A DNA stretch of 64,000 nt from Lentzea tibetensis (GTDB taxonomy: Bacteria; Actinomycetota; Actinomycetes; Mycobacteriales; Pseudonocardiaceae): NCBI RefSeq assembly GCF_007845675.1, contig NZ_VOBR01000033.1, positions 38,452-102,451 of the forward strand. The letters are read 5' to 3'. Position numbers and translations under genes: made by a program. The notes beneath the pieces are model-generated. The model was not told the DNA's origin. It searched no databases and was given only the letters and a program-made list of their open reading frames with translations. This document shows positions 1 through 14,086 of the stretch, piece after piece. Every line of letters starts with the position of its first letter. The stretch's first letter is position 1.

Positions 1-155
1 TCCAGGAGCACTCGATGGTGCTCGTGCGCGGCGGTCGTGTGAAGGACCTGCCGGGTGTTCGCTACAAGATCATCCGCGGCTCTCTCGACACCCAGGGCGT
101 CAAGAACCGCAAGCAGGCTCGCAGCCGCTACGGCGCGAAGAAGGAGAAGAGCTGA
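1..155 (+). CDS. rpsL: Ribosomal protein S12, C-terminal part (5' end outside window)
   Basis: Small-subunit decoding-centre protein. Only the last 50 residues are present, read from base 3 to a TGA at 153-155. They include the conserved stretch [13 protein letters not shown], whose lysine is the wild-type residue at the classic streptomycin-resistance position (K88). The basic tail [11 protein letters not shown] is typical of actinobacterial S12. The stop overlaps the rpsG start as TGATG, so the two genes are translationally coupled in the str operon rpsL-rpsG-fusA-tuf. Confidence 0.97.
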
Positions 156-625
156 TGCCCCGCAAGGGACCGGCCCCGAAGCGGCCGCTTATCTCCGACC
201 CGGTCTACAGCTCGCCGCTCGTGACCCAGCTCATCAACAAGGTGCTGGTCGACGGTAAGCGCTCCGTGGCGGAGAAGATCGTTTACGAAGCCCTCGAGGG
301 TGCTCGCGAGAAGACCGGCACCGACCCGGTCGTCACGCTGAAGCGCGCGCTGGACAACGTGAAGCCGTCGCTCGAGGTCAAGAGCCGCCGCGTCGGTGGT
401 GCGACCTACCAGGTGCCGATCGAGGTGAAGCCCGGCCGTGCCACCACGCTGGCGCTGCGCTGGCTGATCACCTTCTCCCGGCAGCGCCGTGAGAAGACCA
501 TGGTCGAGCGTCTGATGAACGAGCTGCTCGACGCGAGCAACGGCCTCGGCGCGAGCGTCAAGCGTCGCGAGGACACGCACAAGATGGCCGAGTCGAACAA
601 GGCCTTCGCCCACTACCGCTGGTGA
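155..625 (+). CDS. rpsG: Ribosomal protein S7
   Basis: Primary binder that nucleates the head of the 30S subunit. It has 156 residues, the usual bacterial length, beginning [10 protein letters not shown] and ending NKAFAHYRW, which is the typical S7 C terminus. The ATG overlaps the rpsL stop codon. It is followed by a small hairpin and then fusA. Confidence 0.99.
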   Translation: MPRKGPAPKRPLISDPVYSSPLVTQLINKVLVDGKRSVAEKIVYEALEGAREKTGTDPVVTLKRALDNVKPSLEVKSRRVGGATYQVPIEVKPGRATTLALRWLITFSRQRREKTMVERLMNELLDASNGLGASVKRREDTHKMAESNKAFAHYRW

Positions 626-631
626 TCTGAC

Positions 632-655
632 GCCCGGCCTGGACACAGGCCGGGC
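632..655 (+). terminator. Hairpin between rpsG and fusA
   Basis: Nine-base perfect arms GCCCGGCCT and AGGCCGGGC flank a 6-base loop. No T-run follows. It is probably an attenuator or processing site inside the str operon, not a full terminator. Confidence 0.5.
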
Positions 656-709
656 TCTCCCAGCCCTAGTGAGCCAGCCACCAGCTAGCTCAAGACAGGG
701 GAAAGACCC

Positions 710-2812
<2,103 letters not shown>

Positions 2813-2954
2813 CCCCACACCGGAGCACCGCAGTTCCACCGCGGGCTCTCCGGGGGTTCTCCCTGGGGTCCGCACTTTCCGACCCTGACGTGTAGTCCGG
2901 CGGGTGACCACTCGCCCGCCGGACCAGCAAAAAGAAGTCCAGGAGGACAATCCA

Positions 2955-4148
<1,194 letters not shown>

Positions 4149-4511
4149 TCTAGCTCTAACTTTTCCACCCCGATTTGGAGCGCCACACACGCGTGTGGCA
4201 TCCTTAACGGGTTGCTCGACGGGGCGGCCGATTCAGTACCACCGATTCGGCCGCCCCGCTACGAGCGGTCCGCGCCCTGTTAGTGAACGTCCCGTTTGCG
4301 GGCGGGCATCAGGGTGCAAGGGCAATTAGAACGGCCCATCCCACCGGGGAAACCTTGAGTGGGACCGGTATGTGCATCGGGCGCGACACGCCCGACCGCG
4401 TGGACCGGGCACCGTGACACTTAAACAGGGGCGGAGCGCGCCAGAGACCGGCAGGTCTCATCCAGGCACCGCACCGCAGCGGTACGAGAAGCAGAGGAAC
4501 GGCAAGCCACT
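4149..4511 (+). other. Intergenic region between tuf and rpsJ (str / S10 boundary)
   Basis: A 363-base non-coding stretch. It contains a short dyad GCCACAC...GTGTGGC at 4182-4199, the tuf terminator hairpin at 4220-4258, and about 250 bases leading to rpsJ that must hold the S10 operon promoter and leader. No sigma-70-type -35/-10 pair stands out, and no riboswitch or small gene was recognised. Confidence 0.7.
4220..4258 (+). terminator. Probable terminator of the str operon
   Basis: Perfect 12-base arms CGGGGCGGCCGA (4220-4231) and TCGGCCGCCCCG (4247-4258) with a 15-base loop, 71 bases after the tuf stop. There is no U-tract, as is usual for GC-rich actinobacterial terminators. Confidence 0.7.
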
Positions 4512-4817
4512 ATGGCGGGACAAAAGATCCGCATCCGGCTCAAGGCCTACGACCACGAGGCGATCGACGCGTCCGCGCGCAAGATCGTTGAGACCGTGAC
4601 GCGCACCGGCGCTCGGGTTGTCGGGCCTGTGCCGCTGCCCACCGAGAAAAACGTGTACTGCGTCATCCGCTCGCCGCACAAGTACAAGGACTCGCGCGAG
4701 CACTTCGAGATGCGTACGCACAAGCGGCTGATCGACATCCTCGACCCGACGCCGAAGACGGTTGACGCGCTCATGCGCATCGACCTGCCGGCCAGCGTCG
4801 ACGTCAACATCCAGTAA
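4512..4817 (+). CDS. rpsJ: Ribosomal protein S10
   Basis: 30S head protein (NusE in antitermination). At 101 residues it begins [19 protein letters not shown] and ends [11 protein letters not shown], both canonical. It is the first gene of the S10 operon, starting at ATG after a long leader, with rplC 28 bases downstream. Confidence 0.99.
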   Translation: MAGQKIRIRLKAYDHEAIDASARKIVETVTRTGARVVGPVPLPTEKNVYCVIRSPHKYKDSREHFEMRTHKRLIDILDPTPKTVDALMRIDLPASVDVNIQ

Positions 4818-4845
4818 GCGTTGGGCGCGGAGAGTAACGAGACCT

Positions 4846-5496
4846 ATGTCTGACAGGCAGATCAAGGGCATCCTGGGCACCAAGCTCGGCATGACTCAGG
4901 TCTTCGACGAGAACAACCGGATCGTTCCGGTCACCGTCGTGAGGGCTGAGCCGAACGTCGTCACCCAGGTTCGCACCACCGAGAAGGACGGCTACGCGGC
5001 CGTGCAGCTGGCGTACGGCGCCATTGACCCTCGTAAGGTCAACAAGCCCGTCGCCGGTCACTTCACCAAGGCAGGCGTCACGCCTCGCCGTCACCTGGTG
5101 GAGCTGCGCACGCTGAACGCGAGCGAGTACACGGTCGGCCAGGAGATCACCGCTGAGGTGTTCGAGGCCGGCGCTGTTGTCGACATCACCGGCACCAGCA
5201 AGGGCAAGGGCACCGCGGGCGTCATGAAGCGCCACGGCTTCCACGGTCTCGGCGCGAGCCACGGCACCCAGCGCAAGCACCGCTCGCCGGGTTCCATCGG
5301 CGGCTGCGCCACGCCGGGCCGGGTCTTCAAGGGCCTGCGCATGGCGGGCCGCATGGGCCACGTGCGTGTCACGACCCAGAACCTGAAGGTGCACAAGATC
5401 GACGCCGAGGCCGGCCTGCTGCTCATCAAGGGCGCTGTTCCCGGTCCCAAGGGCGGTCTGGTGTTCGTCAAGACTGCTGCGAAGGGCGGTGCCTGA
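4846..5496 (+). CDS. rplC: Ribosomal protein L3
   Basis: Early 50S assembly protein near the peptidyl-transferase centre. The ATG at 4846 gives [20 protein letters not shown], 216 residues. The open frame extends upstream, but that part overlaps rpsJ and is not conserved. The [19 protein letters not shown] loop that carries the methylated Gln in other bacteria is intact. Its TGA overlaps the rplD ATG. Confidence 0.99.
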   Translation: MSDRQIKGILGTKLGMTQVFDENNRIVPVTVVRAEPNVVTQVRTTEKDGYAAVQLAYGAIDPRKVNKPVAGHFTKAGVTPRRHLVELRTLNASEYTVGQEITAEVFEAGAVVDITGTSKGKGTAGVMKRHGFHGLGASHGTQRKHRSPGSIGGCATPGRVFKGLRMAGRMGHVRVTTQNLKVHKIDAEAGLLLIKGAVPGPKGGLVFVKTAAKGGA

Positions 5497-6182
5497 TGTC
5501 GACTGTTGAGATCCGCACCCCGAACGGTGGCACCGACGGCAGCGTCGAGCTGCCCGCCTCCGTCTTCGACGCGCAGGCGAACGTCGCGCTGCTGCACCAG
5601 GTCGTCGTGGCCCAGCTGGCCGCGGCTCGCCAGGGCACGCACTCGACCAAGACCCGCGGCGAGGTGTCCGGCGGTGGCAAGAAGCCGTACCGCCAGAAGG
5701 GCACCGGCCGCGCCCGTCAGGGCTCGACCCGTGCGCCGCAGTTCGCCGGTGGTGGCGTCGTCCACGGCCCTCAGCCGCGTGACTACAGCCAGCGGACGCC
5801 CAAGAAGATGAAGGCCGCCGCCCTGCGCGGTGCCCTCTCCGACCGGGCGCGCGCCAACCAGGTGCACGTCGTGTCCGGCCTGGTGGACGGGGACACCCCG
5901 TCGACCAAGACCGCGCGCAAGGTGCTCGAGTCGGTCACCCAGGCTCGTCGCGTTCTCGTGGTGCTCAACCGCACCGACGAGGTCGCGTGGGTCAGCGTGC
6001 GGAACCTTCCGCACGTGCACGTGATCGCCCCCGACCAGCTCAACACCTACGACGTGCTGGTCAACGACGACGTGGTGTTCACCAAGGACTCGCTCGACGT
6101 GTTCCTCGCGAGCAAGGCGCAGAACGGCGCCGGCTCCGCTGAGGCCACGGCGACCGCGGTGGACGAGGAGGCTGCGAAGTGA
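5496..6182 (+). CDS. rplD: Ribosomal protein L4
   Basis: 50S assembly protein lining the exit tunnel; in some bacteria it also autoregulates the S10 operon. It has 228 residues, with the basic tunnel loop [18 protein letters not shown] around residue 65. The last residues form a short Ala/Glu-rich actinobacterial extension. The start overlaps the rplC stop, and the stop overlaps the rplW GTG. Confidence 0.99.
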   Translation: MSTVEIRTPNGGTDGSVELPASVFDAQANVALLHQVVVAQLAAARQGTHSTKTRGEVSGGGKKPYRQKGTGRARQGSTRAPQFAGGGVVHGPQPRDYSQRTPKKMKAAALRGALSDRARANQVHVVSGLVDGDTPSTKTARKVLESVTQARRVLVVLNRTDEVAWVSVRNLPHVHVIAPDQLNTYDVLVNDDVVFTKDSLDVFLASKAQNGAGSAEATATAVDEEAAK

Positions 6183-6478
6183 TCCCCGACCACAGGGACA
6201 TCCTGCTCGCGCCGGTGATCTCCGAGAAGTCCTACGGGCTGCTCGAGGAGAACAAGTACACCTTCATGGTGTCGCCGAGCGCGAACAAGACCCAGATCAA
6301 GATCGCTGTCGAGAAGGTCTTCGGCGTCAAGGTCGTCAGCGTGAACACCCTCAACCGCCAGGGGAAGCGCAAGCGGACCAAGAGCGGTTTCGGCAAGCGC
6401 AAGGACACGAAGCGCGCGATCGTCACGCTGTCTGCGGACAGCAAGTCGATCGAGATCTTCGGCGGCCCGGCCGCCTGA
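6179..6478 (+). CDS. rplW: Ribosomal protein L23
   Basis: Exit-tunnel rim protein that docks trigger factor and SRP. It has 99 residues, beginning [20 protein letters not shown]; the conserved [19 protein letters not shown] loop is present. The GTG overlaps the rplD TGA (GTGA), indicating coupling. Confidence 0.99.
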   Translation: MIPDHRDILLAPVISEKSYGLLEENKYTFMVSPSANKTQIKIAVEKVFGVKVVSVNTLNRQGKRKRTKSGFGKRKDTKRAIVTLSADSKSIEIFGGPAA

Positions 6479-6500
6479 TGACGACGAGGACTGCGTAGAG

Positions 6501-7334
6501 ATGGGCATTCGCAAGTACAAGCCGACGACTCCCGGTCGTCGCGGTGCGAGCGTCTCCGACTTCGCCGAGATCACTCGGTCGACGCCGGAGAAGTCGCTGA
6601 TCGTCCCGCTGCACGGCCGTGGTGGCCGCAACGCGTCGGGCAAGATCACCACGCGGCACAAGGGTGGCGGTCACAAGCGGGCTTACCGCTTGATCGACTT
6701 CCGTCGCAACGACAAGGACGGCGTGCCGGCCAAGGTCGCTCACATCGAGTACGACCCCAACCGGACCGCGCGCATCGCGCTGCTGCACTACGCGGACGGC
6801 GAGAAGCGCTACATCGTCGCACCGGAGAAGCTCCGTCAGGGTGACACGGTTGAGAACGGCCCCAAGGCCGACATCAAGCCGGGTAACAACCTGCCGCTGC
6901 GCAACATCCCGGTCGGCACCGTGATCCACGCGATCGAGCTCCGCCCCGGCGGCGGCGCGAAGATCGCCCGTTCTGCCGGTGCGAGCGTGCAGCTCGTCGC
7001 CAAGGACGGCCCGTACGCCCAGCTGCGGATGCCCTCGGGCGAGATCCGCAACGTGGACGTGCGCTGCCGCGCCACGGTCGGCGAGGTCGGCAACGCCGAG
7101 CACCAGAACATCAACTGGGGCAAGGCGGGCCGCATGCGGTGGAAGGGCAAGAAGCCCACCGTCCGCGGTGTCGCCATGAACCCCGTCGACCACCCGCATG
7201 GTGGTGGTGAGGGCAAGACCTCCGGTGGTCGCCACCCGGTCAACCCGGCTGGTAAGCCCGAGGGTCGTACCCGCCGCCGCAAGCCAAGCGACAAGCTCAT
7301 CGTCCGGCGTCGTCGCACCGGTAAGAAGCGCTGA
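6501..7334 (+). CDS. rplB: Ribosomal protein L2
   Basis: Core 50S protein needed for subunit joining and peptidyl transfer. It has 277 residues, the standard length. The conserved segment [19 protein letters not shown] lies near residue 223, including the histidine associated with the active-centre region. The C terminus is basic and typical. Confidence 0.99.
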   Translation: MGIRKYKPTTPGRRGASVSDFAEITRSTPEKSLIVPLHGRGGRNASGKITTRHKGGGHKRAYRLIDFRRNDKDGVPAKVAHIEYDPNRTARIALLHYADGEKRYIVAPEKLRQGDTVENGPKADIKPGNNLPLRNIPVGTVIHAIELRPGGGAKIARSAGASVQLVAKDGPYAQLRMPSGEIRNVDVRCRATVGEVGNAEHQNINWGKAGRMRWKGKKPTVRGVAMNPVDHPHGGGEGKTSGGRHPVNPAGKPEGRTRRRKPSDKLIVRRRRTGKKR

Positions 7335-7352
7335 GCAGGGAGGGAGTGAAGG

Positions 7353-7634
7353 ATGCCTCGCAGCCTTAAAAAGGGCCCCTTCGTGGACGACCACCTGCTC
7401 AAGAAGGTGGACGTTCTCAACGAGTCGGGCAAGAAGACGGTCATCAAGACGTGGTCCCGCCGGTCCACGATCATCCCGGACATGCTGGGTCACACCATCG
7501 CGGTGCACGACGGCCGCAAGCACGTCCCGGTGTTCGTGACCGAAGCGATGGTCGGGCACAAGTTGGGCGAATTCGCCCCGACCCGGACCTTCAAGGGCCA
7601 CATCAAGGACGACCGGAAGTCTCGCCGCCGCTAA
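7353..7634 (+). CDS. rpsS: Ribosomal protein S19
   Basis: 30S head protein contacting the A-site tRNA. It has 93 residues beginning [19 protein letters not shown] and containing [17 protein letters not shown], both diagnostic. An AGGGAGG ribosome binding site precedes the ATG, 18 bases after rplB. Confidence 0.99.
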   Translation: MPRSLKKGPFVDDHLLKKVDVLNESGKKTVIKTWSRRSTIIPDMLGHTIAVHDGRKHVPVFVTEAMVGHKLGEFAPTRTFKGHIKDDRKSRRR

Positions 7635-7668
7635 GGCGCCGAACTAGGAAGAGCAAGGGGAAGCAGCG

Positions 7669-8067
7669 ATGAACGCCCGTAACGAAGCTGAGGCGCAGGA
7701 GTTTCCGCGCGCCGTGGCTCGGGCTCGCTACGTCCGCGACACGCCCATGAAGGTGCGCCGCGTCGTCGAGCTCATCAGGGGACGTAACGCCCGCGAGGCC
7801 CTGGCCGTGCTCCAGTTCGCGCCGCAGGCAGCAAGTGAGCCGGTCGCGAAGGTGCTCGCCAGCGCCATGGCCAACGCCGAGAACAACCTGTCCCTGGACC
7901 CCGAGACCCTCTGGGTCGCGGTGGCCTACGTGGACGAGGGTCCGACCCTCAAGCGTTTCCGCCCGCGTGCCCAGGGCCGCGCGTACCGGATCCGCAAGCG
8001 GACGAGCCACATCACCATTGAGGTGGAGTCTCGTCCGAAGAAGACCAGCGCGAAGGGAACCCGGTAG
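7669..8067 (+). CDS. rplV: Ribosomal protein L22
   Basis: 50S protein forming part of the exit tunnel; its beta hairpin is a macrolide-resistance hot spot. The 132 residues include [20 protein letters not shown] and the hairpin [20 protein letters not shown] without unusual insertions. The TAG stop overlaps the rpsC GTG. Confidence 0.98.
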   Translation: MNARNEAEAQEFPRAVARARYVRDTPMKVRRVVELIRGRNAREALAVLQFAPQAASEPVAKVLASAMANAENNLSLDPETLWVAVAYVDEGPTLKRFRPRAQGRAYRIRKRTSHITIEVESRPKKTSAKGTR

Positions 8068-8891
8068 TGGGCCAGAAGATCAACCCGCACGGCTTCCGGC
8101 TGGGGATCACCACCGACTGGAAGTCCCGCTGGTACGCCGACAAGCAGTACGCCGAGTACGTGGCTGAGGATGTCAAGATCCGCAAGCTGCTCGGCAAGGG
8201 CATGGAGCGTGCCGGCATTTCCAAGGTGGAGATCGAGCGGACCCGTGACCGGGTGCGCGTCGACATCCACACCGCCCGGCCGGGCATCGTCATCGGCCGT
8301 CGCGGTGCCGAGGCGGACCGCATCCGCGGTGAGCTGGAGAAGCTCACCAAGAAGCAGGTCCAGCTGAACATCCTCGAGGTCAAGAACTCCGAGGCGGACG
8401 CGCAGCTCGTCGCGCAGGGCGTTGCCGAGCAGCTGTCCAACCGCGTTGCCTTCCGCCGCGCGATGCGCAAGGCCATTCAGTCGGCCATGCGTTCGCCGCA
8501 GGTGAAGGGCATCCGCGTGCAGTGCGGTGGCCGCCTCGGCGGTGCCGAGATGTCCCGCTCGGAGCACTACCGCGACGGCCGCGTGCCGCTGCACACGCTG
8601 CGTGCGGACATCGACTACGGCTTCTTCGAGGCCCGCACGACGTTCGGCCGTATCGGCGTCAAGGTGTGGATCTACAAGGGCGACGTGGTCGGCGGCATCT
8701 CCGCCAAGCGTGAGCGCGACGCCGCCCCGGCGGCCGAGCGTGCACCGCGGCGCGACCGTGGCGAGCGTCCGAACCGGGCCCGTCGTTCTGGTGCCAGCGG
8801 CACCACCGCGACGAGCACCGAGGCCGGCCGTGCCGCCGCTGACGCACAGGTCAGCGAGGCCCCGGCTGCTGCAGAGAAGACGGAGAGCTGA
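8067..8891 (+). CDS. rpsC: Ribosomal protein S3
   Basis: mRNA-entry-channel protein with KH domain. It begins [20 protein letters not shown] from a GTG overlapping rplV. The [16 protein letters not shown] loop and the C-terminal domain are complete. The 274-residue length reflects an extra Arg/Ala-rich C-terminal tail of about 60 residues, seen in other actinobacterial S3 proteins. Confidence 0.99.
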   Translation: MGQKINPHGFRLGITTDWKSRWYADKQYAEYVAEDVKIRKLLGKGMERAGISKVEIERTRDRVRVDIHTARPGIVIGRRGAEADRIRGELEKLTKKQVQLNILEVKNSEADAQLVAQGVAEQLSNRVAFRRAMRKAIQSAMRSPQVKGIRVQCGGRLGGAEMSRSEHYRDGRVPLHTLRADIDYGFFEARTTFGRIGVKVWIYKGDVVGGISAKRERDAAPAAERAPRRDRGERPNRARRSGASGTTATSTEAGRAAADAQVSEAPAAAEKTES

Positions 8892-8894
8892 GTC

Positions 8895-9314
8895 ATGCTC
8901 ATCCCGCGCAGGGTCAAGCACCGCAAGCAGCACCACCCGAAGCGTTCGGGTGCTGCCAAGGGCGGCACGAGGGTTACGTTCGGCGAGTTCGGCATCCAGG
9001 CACTGGAGCCGGCCTACGTGACCAACAGGCAGATCGAGTCCGCTCGTATCGCCATCACTCGCCACATCCGCCGTGGCGGCAAGGTCTGGATCAACATCTT
9101 CCCGGACCGTCCGCTCACGAAGAAGCCCGCCGAGACCCGCATGGGTTCCGGTAAGGGTTCGCCGGAGTGGTGGGTGGCCAACGTCAAGCCGGGTCGCGTC
9201 ATGTTCGAGATGACGTTCCCCAACGAGCAGGTCGCTCGCGAGGCGCTCCGCCGCGCGATCCACAAGCTCCCGATGAAGTGCCGCATCGTTACGCGTGAGG
9301 GTGGTGAGTTCTGA
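8895..9314 (+). CDS. rplP: Ribosomal protein L16
   Basis: 50S protein that helps position A-site tRNA. Its 139 residues start [20 protein letters not shown]. The conserved basic stretch around [20 protein letters not shown] is intact. The stop overlaps the rpmC ATG (TGATG). Confidence 0.99.
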   Translation: MLIPRRVKHRKQHHPKRSGAAKGGTRVTFGEFGIQALEPAYVTNRQIESARIAITRHIRRGGKVWINIFPDRPLTKKPAETRMGSGKGSPEWWVANVKPGRVMFEMTFPNEQVAREALRRAIHKLPMKCRIVTREGGEF

Positions 9315-9556
9315 TGGCAGCGGGTACCACCGCTTCCGAGCTGCGTGAGCTCACCGAGGAAGAGCTCGTGCTGCGCTTGAAGGAGTCGAAGGAAGAGCTC
9401 TTCAACCTTCGTTTCCAGATGGCCACCGGGCAGCTCGACAACAACCGGCGGCTGCGCACGGTCCGGCATGACATCGCCCGGATCTACACCGTGATGCGGG
9501 AGCGGGAGCTCGGGCTCTCCGTTTCGCCGGAATCCACTGGTGAGGGTGCGGCATGA
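9314..9556 (+). CDS. rpmC: Ribosomal protein L29
   Basis: Small two-helix protein at the tunnel exit. It has 80 residues with the diagnostic [20 protein letters not shown] and [15 protein letters not shown] segments. It overlaps rplP upstream and rpsQ downstream (ATGA at 9553). Confidence 0.98.
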   Translation: MAAGTTASELRELTEEELVLRLKESKEELFNLRFQMATGQLDNNRRLRTVRHDIARIYTVMRERELGLSVSPESTGEGAA

Positions 9557-9834
9557 CCGAAAGCAACGAAGTTCAGACCGAGAAGCGCAACGACCGCAAG
9601 GTCCGTGAGGGCCTCGTCGTGTCCGACAAGATGGACAAGACGATCGTGGTCGCGCTCGAGGACCGCAAGAAGCACCCGCGTTACTCCAAGGTCATGCGCT
9701 CCACCACCAAGGTGAAGGTGCACGACGAGGAGAACTCCGCTGGTGTCGGCGACCGCGTTCTGCTGATGGAGACCCGACCGCTGTCGGCGACCAAGCGCTG
9801 GCGGCTCGTCGAGATCCTCGAGAAGGCCAAGTAG
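9553..9834 (+). CDS. rpsQ: Ribosomal protein S17
   Basis: Early 16S rRNA-binding protein. It has 93 residues with [20 protein letters not shown], the S17 signature, after a short polar N-terminal extension. Its start overlaps the rpmC stop. It closes the S10 cluster; rplN follows after 71 bases. Confidence 0.98.
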   Translation: MTESNEVQTEKRNDRKVREGLVVSDKMDKTIVVALEDRKKHPRYSKVMRSTTKVKVHDEENSAGVGDRVLLMETRPLSATKRWRLVEILEKAK

Positions 9835-9905
9835 TCCCAGTCTTTTCAAGACCGAGCCCGTCAGGTCGGCAATCTGGCGGGCCAGGAATGGTCAGGAGCA
9901 AGTAA

Positions 9906-10274
9906 GTGATTCAGCAGGAGTCGCGGCTTCGCGTCGCCGACAACACCGGTGCGAAGGAAATCCTTTGCATCCGTGTTCTCGGTGGCTCGGGCCGCCGCTA
10001 TGCCGGGATCGGCGACATCATCGTCGCCACCGTCAAGGACGCGATCCCCGGCGCAGGCGTGAAGAAGGGCGACGTCGTCAAGGCGGTCATCGTCCGCACG
10101 GTGAAGGAGCGCCGTCGTCCCGACGGTTCCTACATCCGTTTCGACGAGAACGCTGCGGTGCTCATCAAGCCCGACAACGAGCCGCGCGGAACGCGCATCT
10201 TCGGCCCGGTCGGTCGCGAGCTTCGCGACAAGAAGTTCATGAAGATCATCTCGCTCGCACCGGAGGTGCTCTGA
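9906..10274 (+). CDS. rplN: Ribosomal protein L14
   Basis: 50S interface protein. It has 122 residues beginning [20 protein letters not shown] from GTG, the universal L14 N terminus. It is the first gene of the spc cluster. The 71-base gap after rpsQ shows no strong hairpin, so read-through from S10 is likely. Confidence 0.99.
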   Translation: MIQQESRLRVADNTGAKEILCIRVLGGSGRRYAGIGDIIVATVKDAIPGAGVKKGDVVKAVIVRTVKERRRPDGSYIRFDENAAVLIKPDNEPRGTRIFGPVGRELRDKKFMKIISLAPEVL

Positions 10275-10276
10275 CC

Positions 10277-10591
10277 ATGAAGGTGAAGAAGGGCGACACG
10301 GTCGTCGTCATCGCCGGCAAGGACAAGGGCGCCAAGGGCAAGGTCATCATGGCCTACCCCGACACCAACAAGGTGCTGGTCGAGGGCGTCAACCGGATCA
10401 AGAAGCACACCCGGATCACGCAGACCCAGCGTGGCGCGCAGTCCGGTGGCATCGTGACCCAGGAAGCGCCCATCCACGTCTCCAACGTGATGGTGGTCGA
10501 CTCGGACGGCAAGCCGTCGCGTGTTGGTTACCGGAGCAACGACGAGGGCAAGCGGGTCCGCATTTCCCGTCGTAACGGGAAGGACATCTGA
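10277..10591 (+). CDS. rplX: Ribosomal protein L24
   Basis: Assembly initiator of the 50S subunit. The ATG at 10277 gives [20 protein letters not shown], 104 residues, with a KOW motif at the N terminus. A longer upstream frame exists but overlaps rplN and is not conserved. It starts 2 bases after rplN. Confidence 0.99.
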   Translation: MKVKKGDTVVVIAGKDKGAKGKVIMAYPDTNKVLVEGVNRIKKHTRITQTQRGAQSGGIVTQEAPIHVSNVMVVDSDGKPSRVGYRSNDEGKRVRISRRNGKDI

Positions 10592-10593
10592 TC

Positions 10594-11157
10594 ATGACCA
10601 CTTCTGAGAAGATCATCCCGCGGCTGAAGACCCGCTACCGCGCCGAGATCACCGGCCAGTTGAACGAGCAGTTCAACTACGCCAACGTGATGCAGATCCC
10701 CGGCGTGGTGAAGGTCGTCGTCAACATGGGTGTCGGCGACGCCGCCCGTGACGGCAAGCTGATCGAGGGCGCCGTCAAGGACCTCTCGATCATCACCGGT
10801 CAGCGTCCCGAGGTCCGCAAGGCCCGCAAGTCCATCGCTCAGTTCAAGCTGCGTGAGGGCATGCCGATCGGTGCGCGCGTCACGCTGCGCGGCGACCGCA
10901 TGTGGGAGTTCCTCGACCGTCTGCTGACGATCGCGTTGCCCCGTATCCGCGACTTCCGCGGCCTGTCGGGCAAGCAGTTCGACGGCAACGGCAACTACAC
11001 GTTCGGTCTGAACGAGCAGTCGATGTTCCACGAGATCGACCCGGACGCGATTGACCGTCCCCGCGGCATGGACATCACCGTCGTCACCACCGCCACGAAC
11101 GACGAGGAGGGCCGGGCGCTGCTGAAGCTCCTGGGCTTCCCGTTCAAGGAGAACTGA
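10594..11157 (+). CDS. rplE: Ribosomal protein L5
   Basis: 5S rRNA-binding protein of the central protuberance. It has 187 residues. The [18 protein letters not shown] segment and the C-terminal [11 protein letters not shown] are typical. It starts 2 bases after the rplX stop. Confidence 0.99.
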   Translation: MTTSEKIIPRLKTRYRAEITGQLNEQFNYANVMQIPGVVKVVVNMGVGDAARDGKLIEGAVKDLSIITGQRPEVRKARKSIAQFKLREGMPIGARVTLRGDRMWEFLDRLLTIALPRIRDFRGLSGKQFDGNGNYTFGLNEQSMFHEIDPDAIDRPRGMDITVVTTATNDEEGRALLKLLGFPFKEN

Positions 11158-11161
11158 GTCG

Positions 11162-11347
11162 ATGGCCAAGAAGGCGTTGATCAACAAGGCCGCGAAGAAG
11201 CCGAAGTTCAAGGTTCGCGGTTACACCCGGTGCCAGCGCTGCGGGCGTCCGCACTCGGTGTTCCGCAAGTTCGGCCTCTGCCGGATCTGCCTCCGGGAGA
11301 TGGCTCACCGCGGTGAGCTCCCCGGTGTCAGCAAGTCCAGCTGGTAG
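11162..11347 (+). CDS. rpsN: Ribosomal protein S14, zinc-binding (type Z)
   Basis: 30S head protein. The 61-residue form has [20 protein letters not shown], that is two CxxC pairs forming a zinc ribbon, and so is the housekeeping zinc-containing paralogue (RpsN1/RpsZ). Actinobacteria often carry a second zinc-free copy controlled by Zur; none is seen in this window. Confidence 0.99.
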   Translation: MAKKALINKAAKKPKFKVRGYTRCQRCGRPHSVFRKFGLCRICLREMAHRGELPGVSKSSW

Positions 11348-11447
11348 TTCCAGTTTCCAAGAGTGAACAGCTTCGCTGTAGGCCACCCCACGACCGATTC
11401 GGACCCTGGGACACGGAACCGCAGCGAGAAAGGTTGACCAGGTCACC

Positions 11448-11846
11448 ATGACGATGACCGACCCGATCGCAGACATGTTGACGCGTCTGCGGAACGCGAA
11501 CTCGGCATACCACGACAAGGTCGTGATGCCGCACTCCAAGTTGAAGGCGAACATCGCCGAGATCCTCAAGCGCGAGGGCTACATCAGCTCCTACCGCGAC
11601 GAGCAGGGCGATGTGGCCAAGAACCTGGTGATCGAGCTGAAGTTCGGCCCGAACCGGGAGCGCAGCATTGCAGGCCTGCGCCGGGTGTCCAAGCCCGGCC
11701 TGCGCGTGTACGCGAAGTCCACGAACCTGCCGCGAGTTCTCGGTGGGCTGGGCGTCGCGATCATTTCGACCTCTGGTGGTCTCATGACCGACCGCCAGGC
11801 CAACAAGTCAGGCGTGGGCGGAGAAGTCCTCGCCTACGTCTGGTGA
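11448..11846 (+). CDS. rpsH: Ribosomal protein S8
   Basis: 16S-binding protein; in E. coli its mRNA target makes it the spc operon autoregulator. It has 132 residues beginning [20 protein letters not shown] and ending GGEVLAYVW. The 100-base gap after rpsN has no clear promoter or hairpin. Confidence 0.99.
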   Translation: MTMTDPIADMLTRLRNANSAYHDKVVMPHSKLKANIAEILKREGYISSYRDEQGDVAKNLVIELKFGPNRERSIAGLRRVSKPGLRVYAKSTNLPRVLGGLGVAIISTSGGLMTDRQANKSGVGGEVLAYVW

Positions 11847-11862
11847 GGAAGGGGGACTAGGC

Positions 11863-12402
11863 ATGTCGCGCATCGGAAAGATGGCGATCGTCGTCCCCTC
11901 AGGGGTCGACGTGAACATCGCAGGCCAGGACATCAGCATCAAGGGCCCGAAGGGCACCCTGAGCCTGGTCGTCGCTGAGCCGATCTTCGTCGAGAAGGCG
12001 GAAGACGGGACCCTCGAGGTCAAGCGTCCGAACGACGAGCGTCGCAGTCGCGCGCTCCACGGCCTGTCGCGCACCCTGGTGCACAACATGGTCGTCGGCG
12101 TGACCCAGGGTTACGAGAAGAAGTTGGAAATCCACGGCGTTGGTTACCGCGTCGCGCTCAAGGGCAACTCCCTCGAGTTCGCGCTCGGTTTCAGCCACCC
12201 GGTGAAGGTCGACGCCCCTGAGGGCATCACCTTCGCAGTGGAGACCCCGACCCGCTTCTCCGTCGCCGGCATCGACAAGCAGCTGGTCGGTGAGGTCGCC
12301 GCCAACATCCGCAAGCTGCGGAAGCCCGACCCCTACAAGGGCAAGGGTGTGCGGTACTCGGGCGAGAAGATCCGCCGCAAGGTCGGAAAGACGGGTAAGT
12401 GA
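11863..12402 (+). CDS. rplF: Ribosomal protein L6
   Basis: 50S protein at the GTPase-associated region. It has 179 residues beginning [19 protein letters not shown]. The signature [19 protein letters not shown] near the C terminus is intact. rplR follows after 1 base. Confidence 0.99.
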   Translation: MSRIGKMAIVVPSGVDVNIAGQDISIKGPKGTLSLVVAEPIFVEKAEDGTLEVKRPNDERRSRALHGLSRTLVHNMVVGVTQGYEKKLEIHGVGYRVALKGNSLEFALGFSHPVKVDAPEGITFAVETPTRFSVAGIDKQLVGEVAANIRKLRKPDPYKGKGVRYSGEKIRRKVGKTGK

Positions 12403-12403
12403 C

Positions 12404-12802
12404 ATGAGCGAGACTGCAACCAAGCGCAAGCCTGTGGGCAAGGACATCTCGACCACTCGCCGTGTCGCCAAGGCCCGTCGCCACTTCCGCCTTCGCAAGA
12501 AGGTCAACGGGACCGCCGAGCGTCCGCGCATGGTCGTGCACCGTTCGTCGAAGCACATCACCGTGCAGATCATCGACGACCTGAAGGGGCACACCCTGGC
12601 GGCTGCTTCCTCCATGGAGGCGGACGTCCGCGCGCTGGACGGCGACAAGAAGGCCCGCGCGACCAAGGTCGGTCAGCTGGCCGCGGCCCGCGCCAAGGAC
12701 GCCGGTGTCTCGGCGGTCGTCTTCGACCGCGGTGGCAACGCGTACCACGGCCGGATCGCCGCTCTGGCGGACGCTGCTCGCGAGGCGGGGCTGGAGTTCT
12801 GA
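12404..12802 (+). CDS. rplR: Ribosomal protein L18
   Basis: 5S rRNA-binding protein. ATG 12404 gives [20 protein letters not shown], 132 residues, and a typical end [10 protein letters not shown]. The core motif [20 protein letters not shown] is present. Confidence 0.99.
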   Translation: MSETATKRKPVGKDISTTRRVAKARRHFRLRKKVNGTAERPRMVVHRSSKHITVQIIDDLKGHTLAAASSMEADVRALDGDKKARATKVGQLAAARAKDAGVSAVVFDRGGNAYHGRIAALADAAREAGLEF

Positions 12803-12836
12803 CAATGCACATCACTGGAATTGAGAGGGACGCCTG

Positions 12837-13445
12837 ATGCCAGGACGCACGCGTCGCGAAGGCGGCGGGGGCGAGCGCGGAGAGCGCCGCGACCGTCGCG
12901 ATGGCGGCCGCGGCGGCGCGGCCCAGGAGAAGACCCCCCACCTCGAGCGCGTGGTTGCGATCAACCGCGTGTCCAAGGTGGTCAAGGGTGGTCGTCGCTT
13001 CAGCTTCACGGCCCTCGTGGTCGTTGGTGACGGTGACGGCATGGTGGGCGTCGGCTACGGCAAGGCCAAGGAAGTTCCCGCGGCCATCGCCAAGGGTGTC
13101 GAGGAGGCGAAGAAGAACTTCTTCCGCGTTCCTCGCATCGGCGGCACCATCCCGCACCCCATCCAGGGTGAGAAGGCAGCCGGTGTGGTGCTGCTCCGTC
13201 CGGCCTCGGCCGGTACGGGTGTCATCGCCGGTGGCGCTGTCCGCGCCGTGCTGGAGTGCGCCGGCGTTCACGACGTTCTCTCGAAGTCGCTGGGTAGCGA
13301 CAACGCGATCAACATCGTGCACGCCACCGTTGCGGCCCTGAAGGGTCTGCAGCGTCCCGAGGAGGTCGCGGCCCGCCGTGGCCTGCCCCTCGAGGACGTC
13401 GCACCCGCCGGCATGATCCGCGCTCGCGCGGGCCAGGGGGCGTGA
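12837..13445 (+). CDS. rpsE: Ribosomal protein S5
   Basis: Decoding-fidelity protein at the mRNA entry site. Its 202 residues carry an Arg/Gly-rich N-terminal extension of about 38 residues, as in other actinobacteria, and the canonical core [20 protein letters not shown] and GIGK-like [14 protein letters not shown]. rpmD follows after 1 base. Confidence 0.99.
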   Translation: MPGRTRREGGGGERGERRDRRDGGRGGAAQEKTPHLERVVAINRVSKVVKGGRRFSFTALVVVGDGDGMVGVGYGKAKEVPAAIAKGVEEAKKNFFRVPRIGGTIPHPIQGEKAAGVVLLRPASAGTGVIAGGAVRAVLECAGVHDVLSKSLGSDNAINIVHATVAALKGLQRPEEVAARRGLPLEDVAPAGMIRARAGQGA

Positions 13446-13446
13446 C

Positions 13447-13632
13447 ATGGCACAGCTCAAGATCACTCAGGTGAAGAGCGGCATCGGTACGAAGCGCAAC
13501 CACCGCGAGTCGCTGCGGACCCTCGGGCTCCGCAAGATCCGCCAGTCGGTTGTGCGTGATGACTCTCCCCAGGTGCTCGGTCTGATTCACACCGTGCGTC
13601 ACCTGGTCGAGGTCGAGGAGGTCAAGTCGTGA
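13447..13632 (+). CDS. rpmD: Ribosomal protein L30
   Basis: Small 50S protein of 61 residues with [20 protein letters not shown] and [14 protein letters not shown], both diagnostic. Its stop overlaps the rplO GTG (GTGA at 13629). Confidence 0.98.
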   Translation: MAQLKITQVKSGIGTKRNHRESLRTLGLRKIRQSVVRDDSPQVLGLIHTVRHLVEVEEVKS

Positions 13633-14072
13633 CCATCAAGATCCACGACCTGCGTCCCGCCCCCGGAGCCAAGACCGCCAAGACCCGCGTTGGTCGTGGT
13701 GAAGGCTCCAAGGGCAAGACGGCTGGCCGCGGTACGAAGGGCACGGGCGCTCGCAAGAACGTCTCGCCGCGCTTCGAGGGTGGCCAGATGCCGCTGCACA
13801 TGCGGCTCCCGAAGCTCAAGGGCTTCAAGAACCCGTTCCGCACCGAGTACCAGGTCGTCAACGTCGGCGACATCGCGGCCACCTTCCCCGAGGGTGGTTC
13901 GGTCGACATCGCGGCCCTGGTGCTGGCCGGTCTCGTCCGCAAGGGCGAGCCCGTCAAGGTTCTCGGAGACGGTGACATCGCCGGCGTGAAGCTGGACGTC
14001 GTCGCCAACAAGTTCTCCGGCTCCGCCGTGGAGAAGATCGCCGGCGCCGGTGGCACCACCACCGTGCTCTGA
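13629..14072 (+). CDS. rplO: Ribosomal protein L15
   Basis: Late-assembly 50S protein. It has 147 residues beginning [20 protein letters not shown] from GTG, with the [21 protein letters not shown] basic loop. In most bacteria secY follows directly; here a terminator and a 1.46 kb non-coding gap separate them. Confidence 0.99.
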   Translation: MTIKIHDLRPAPGAKTAKTRVGRGEGSKGKTAGRGTKGTGARKNVSPRFEGGQMPLHMRLPKLKGFKNPFRTEYQVVNVGDIAATFPEGGSVDIAALVLAGLVRKGEPVKVLGDGDIAGVKLDVVANKFSGSAVEKIAGAGGTTTVL

Positions 14073-14086
14073 TCTTTTCGTCTGAG

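Noticed and set aside
4296-4330. TTGCGG at 4296 as a -35 for the S10 operon
   Set aside because: No acceptable -10 lies 16-19 bases downstream.
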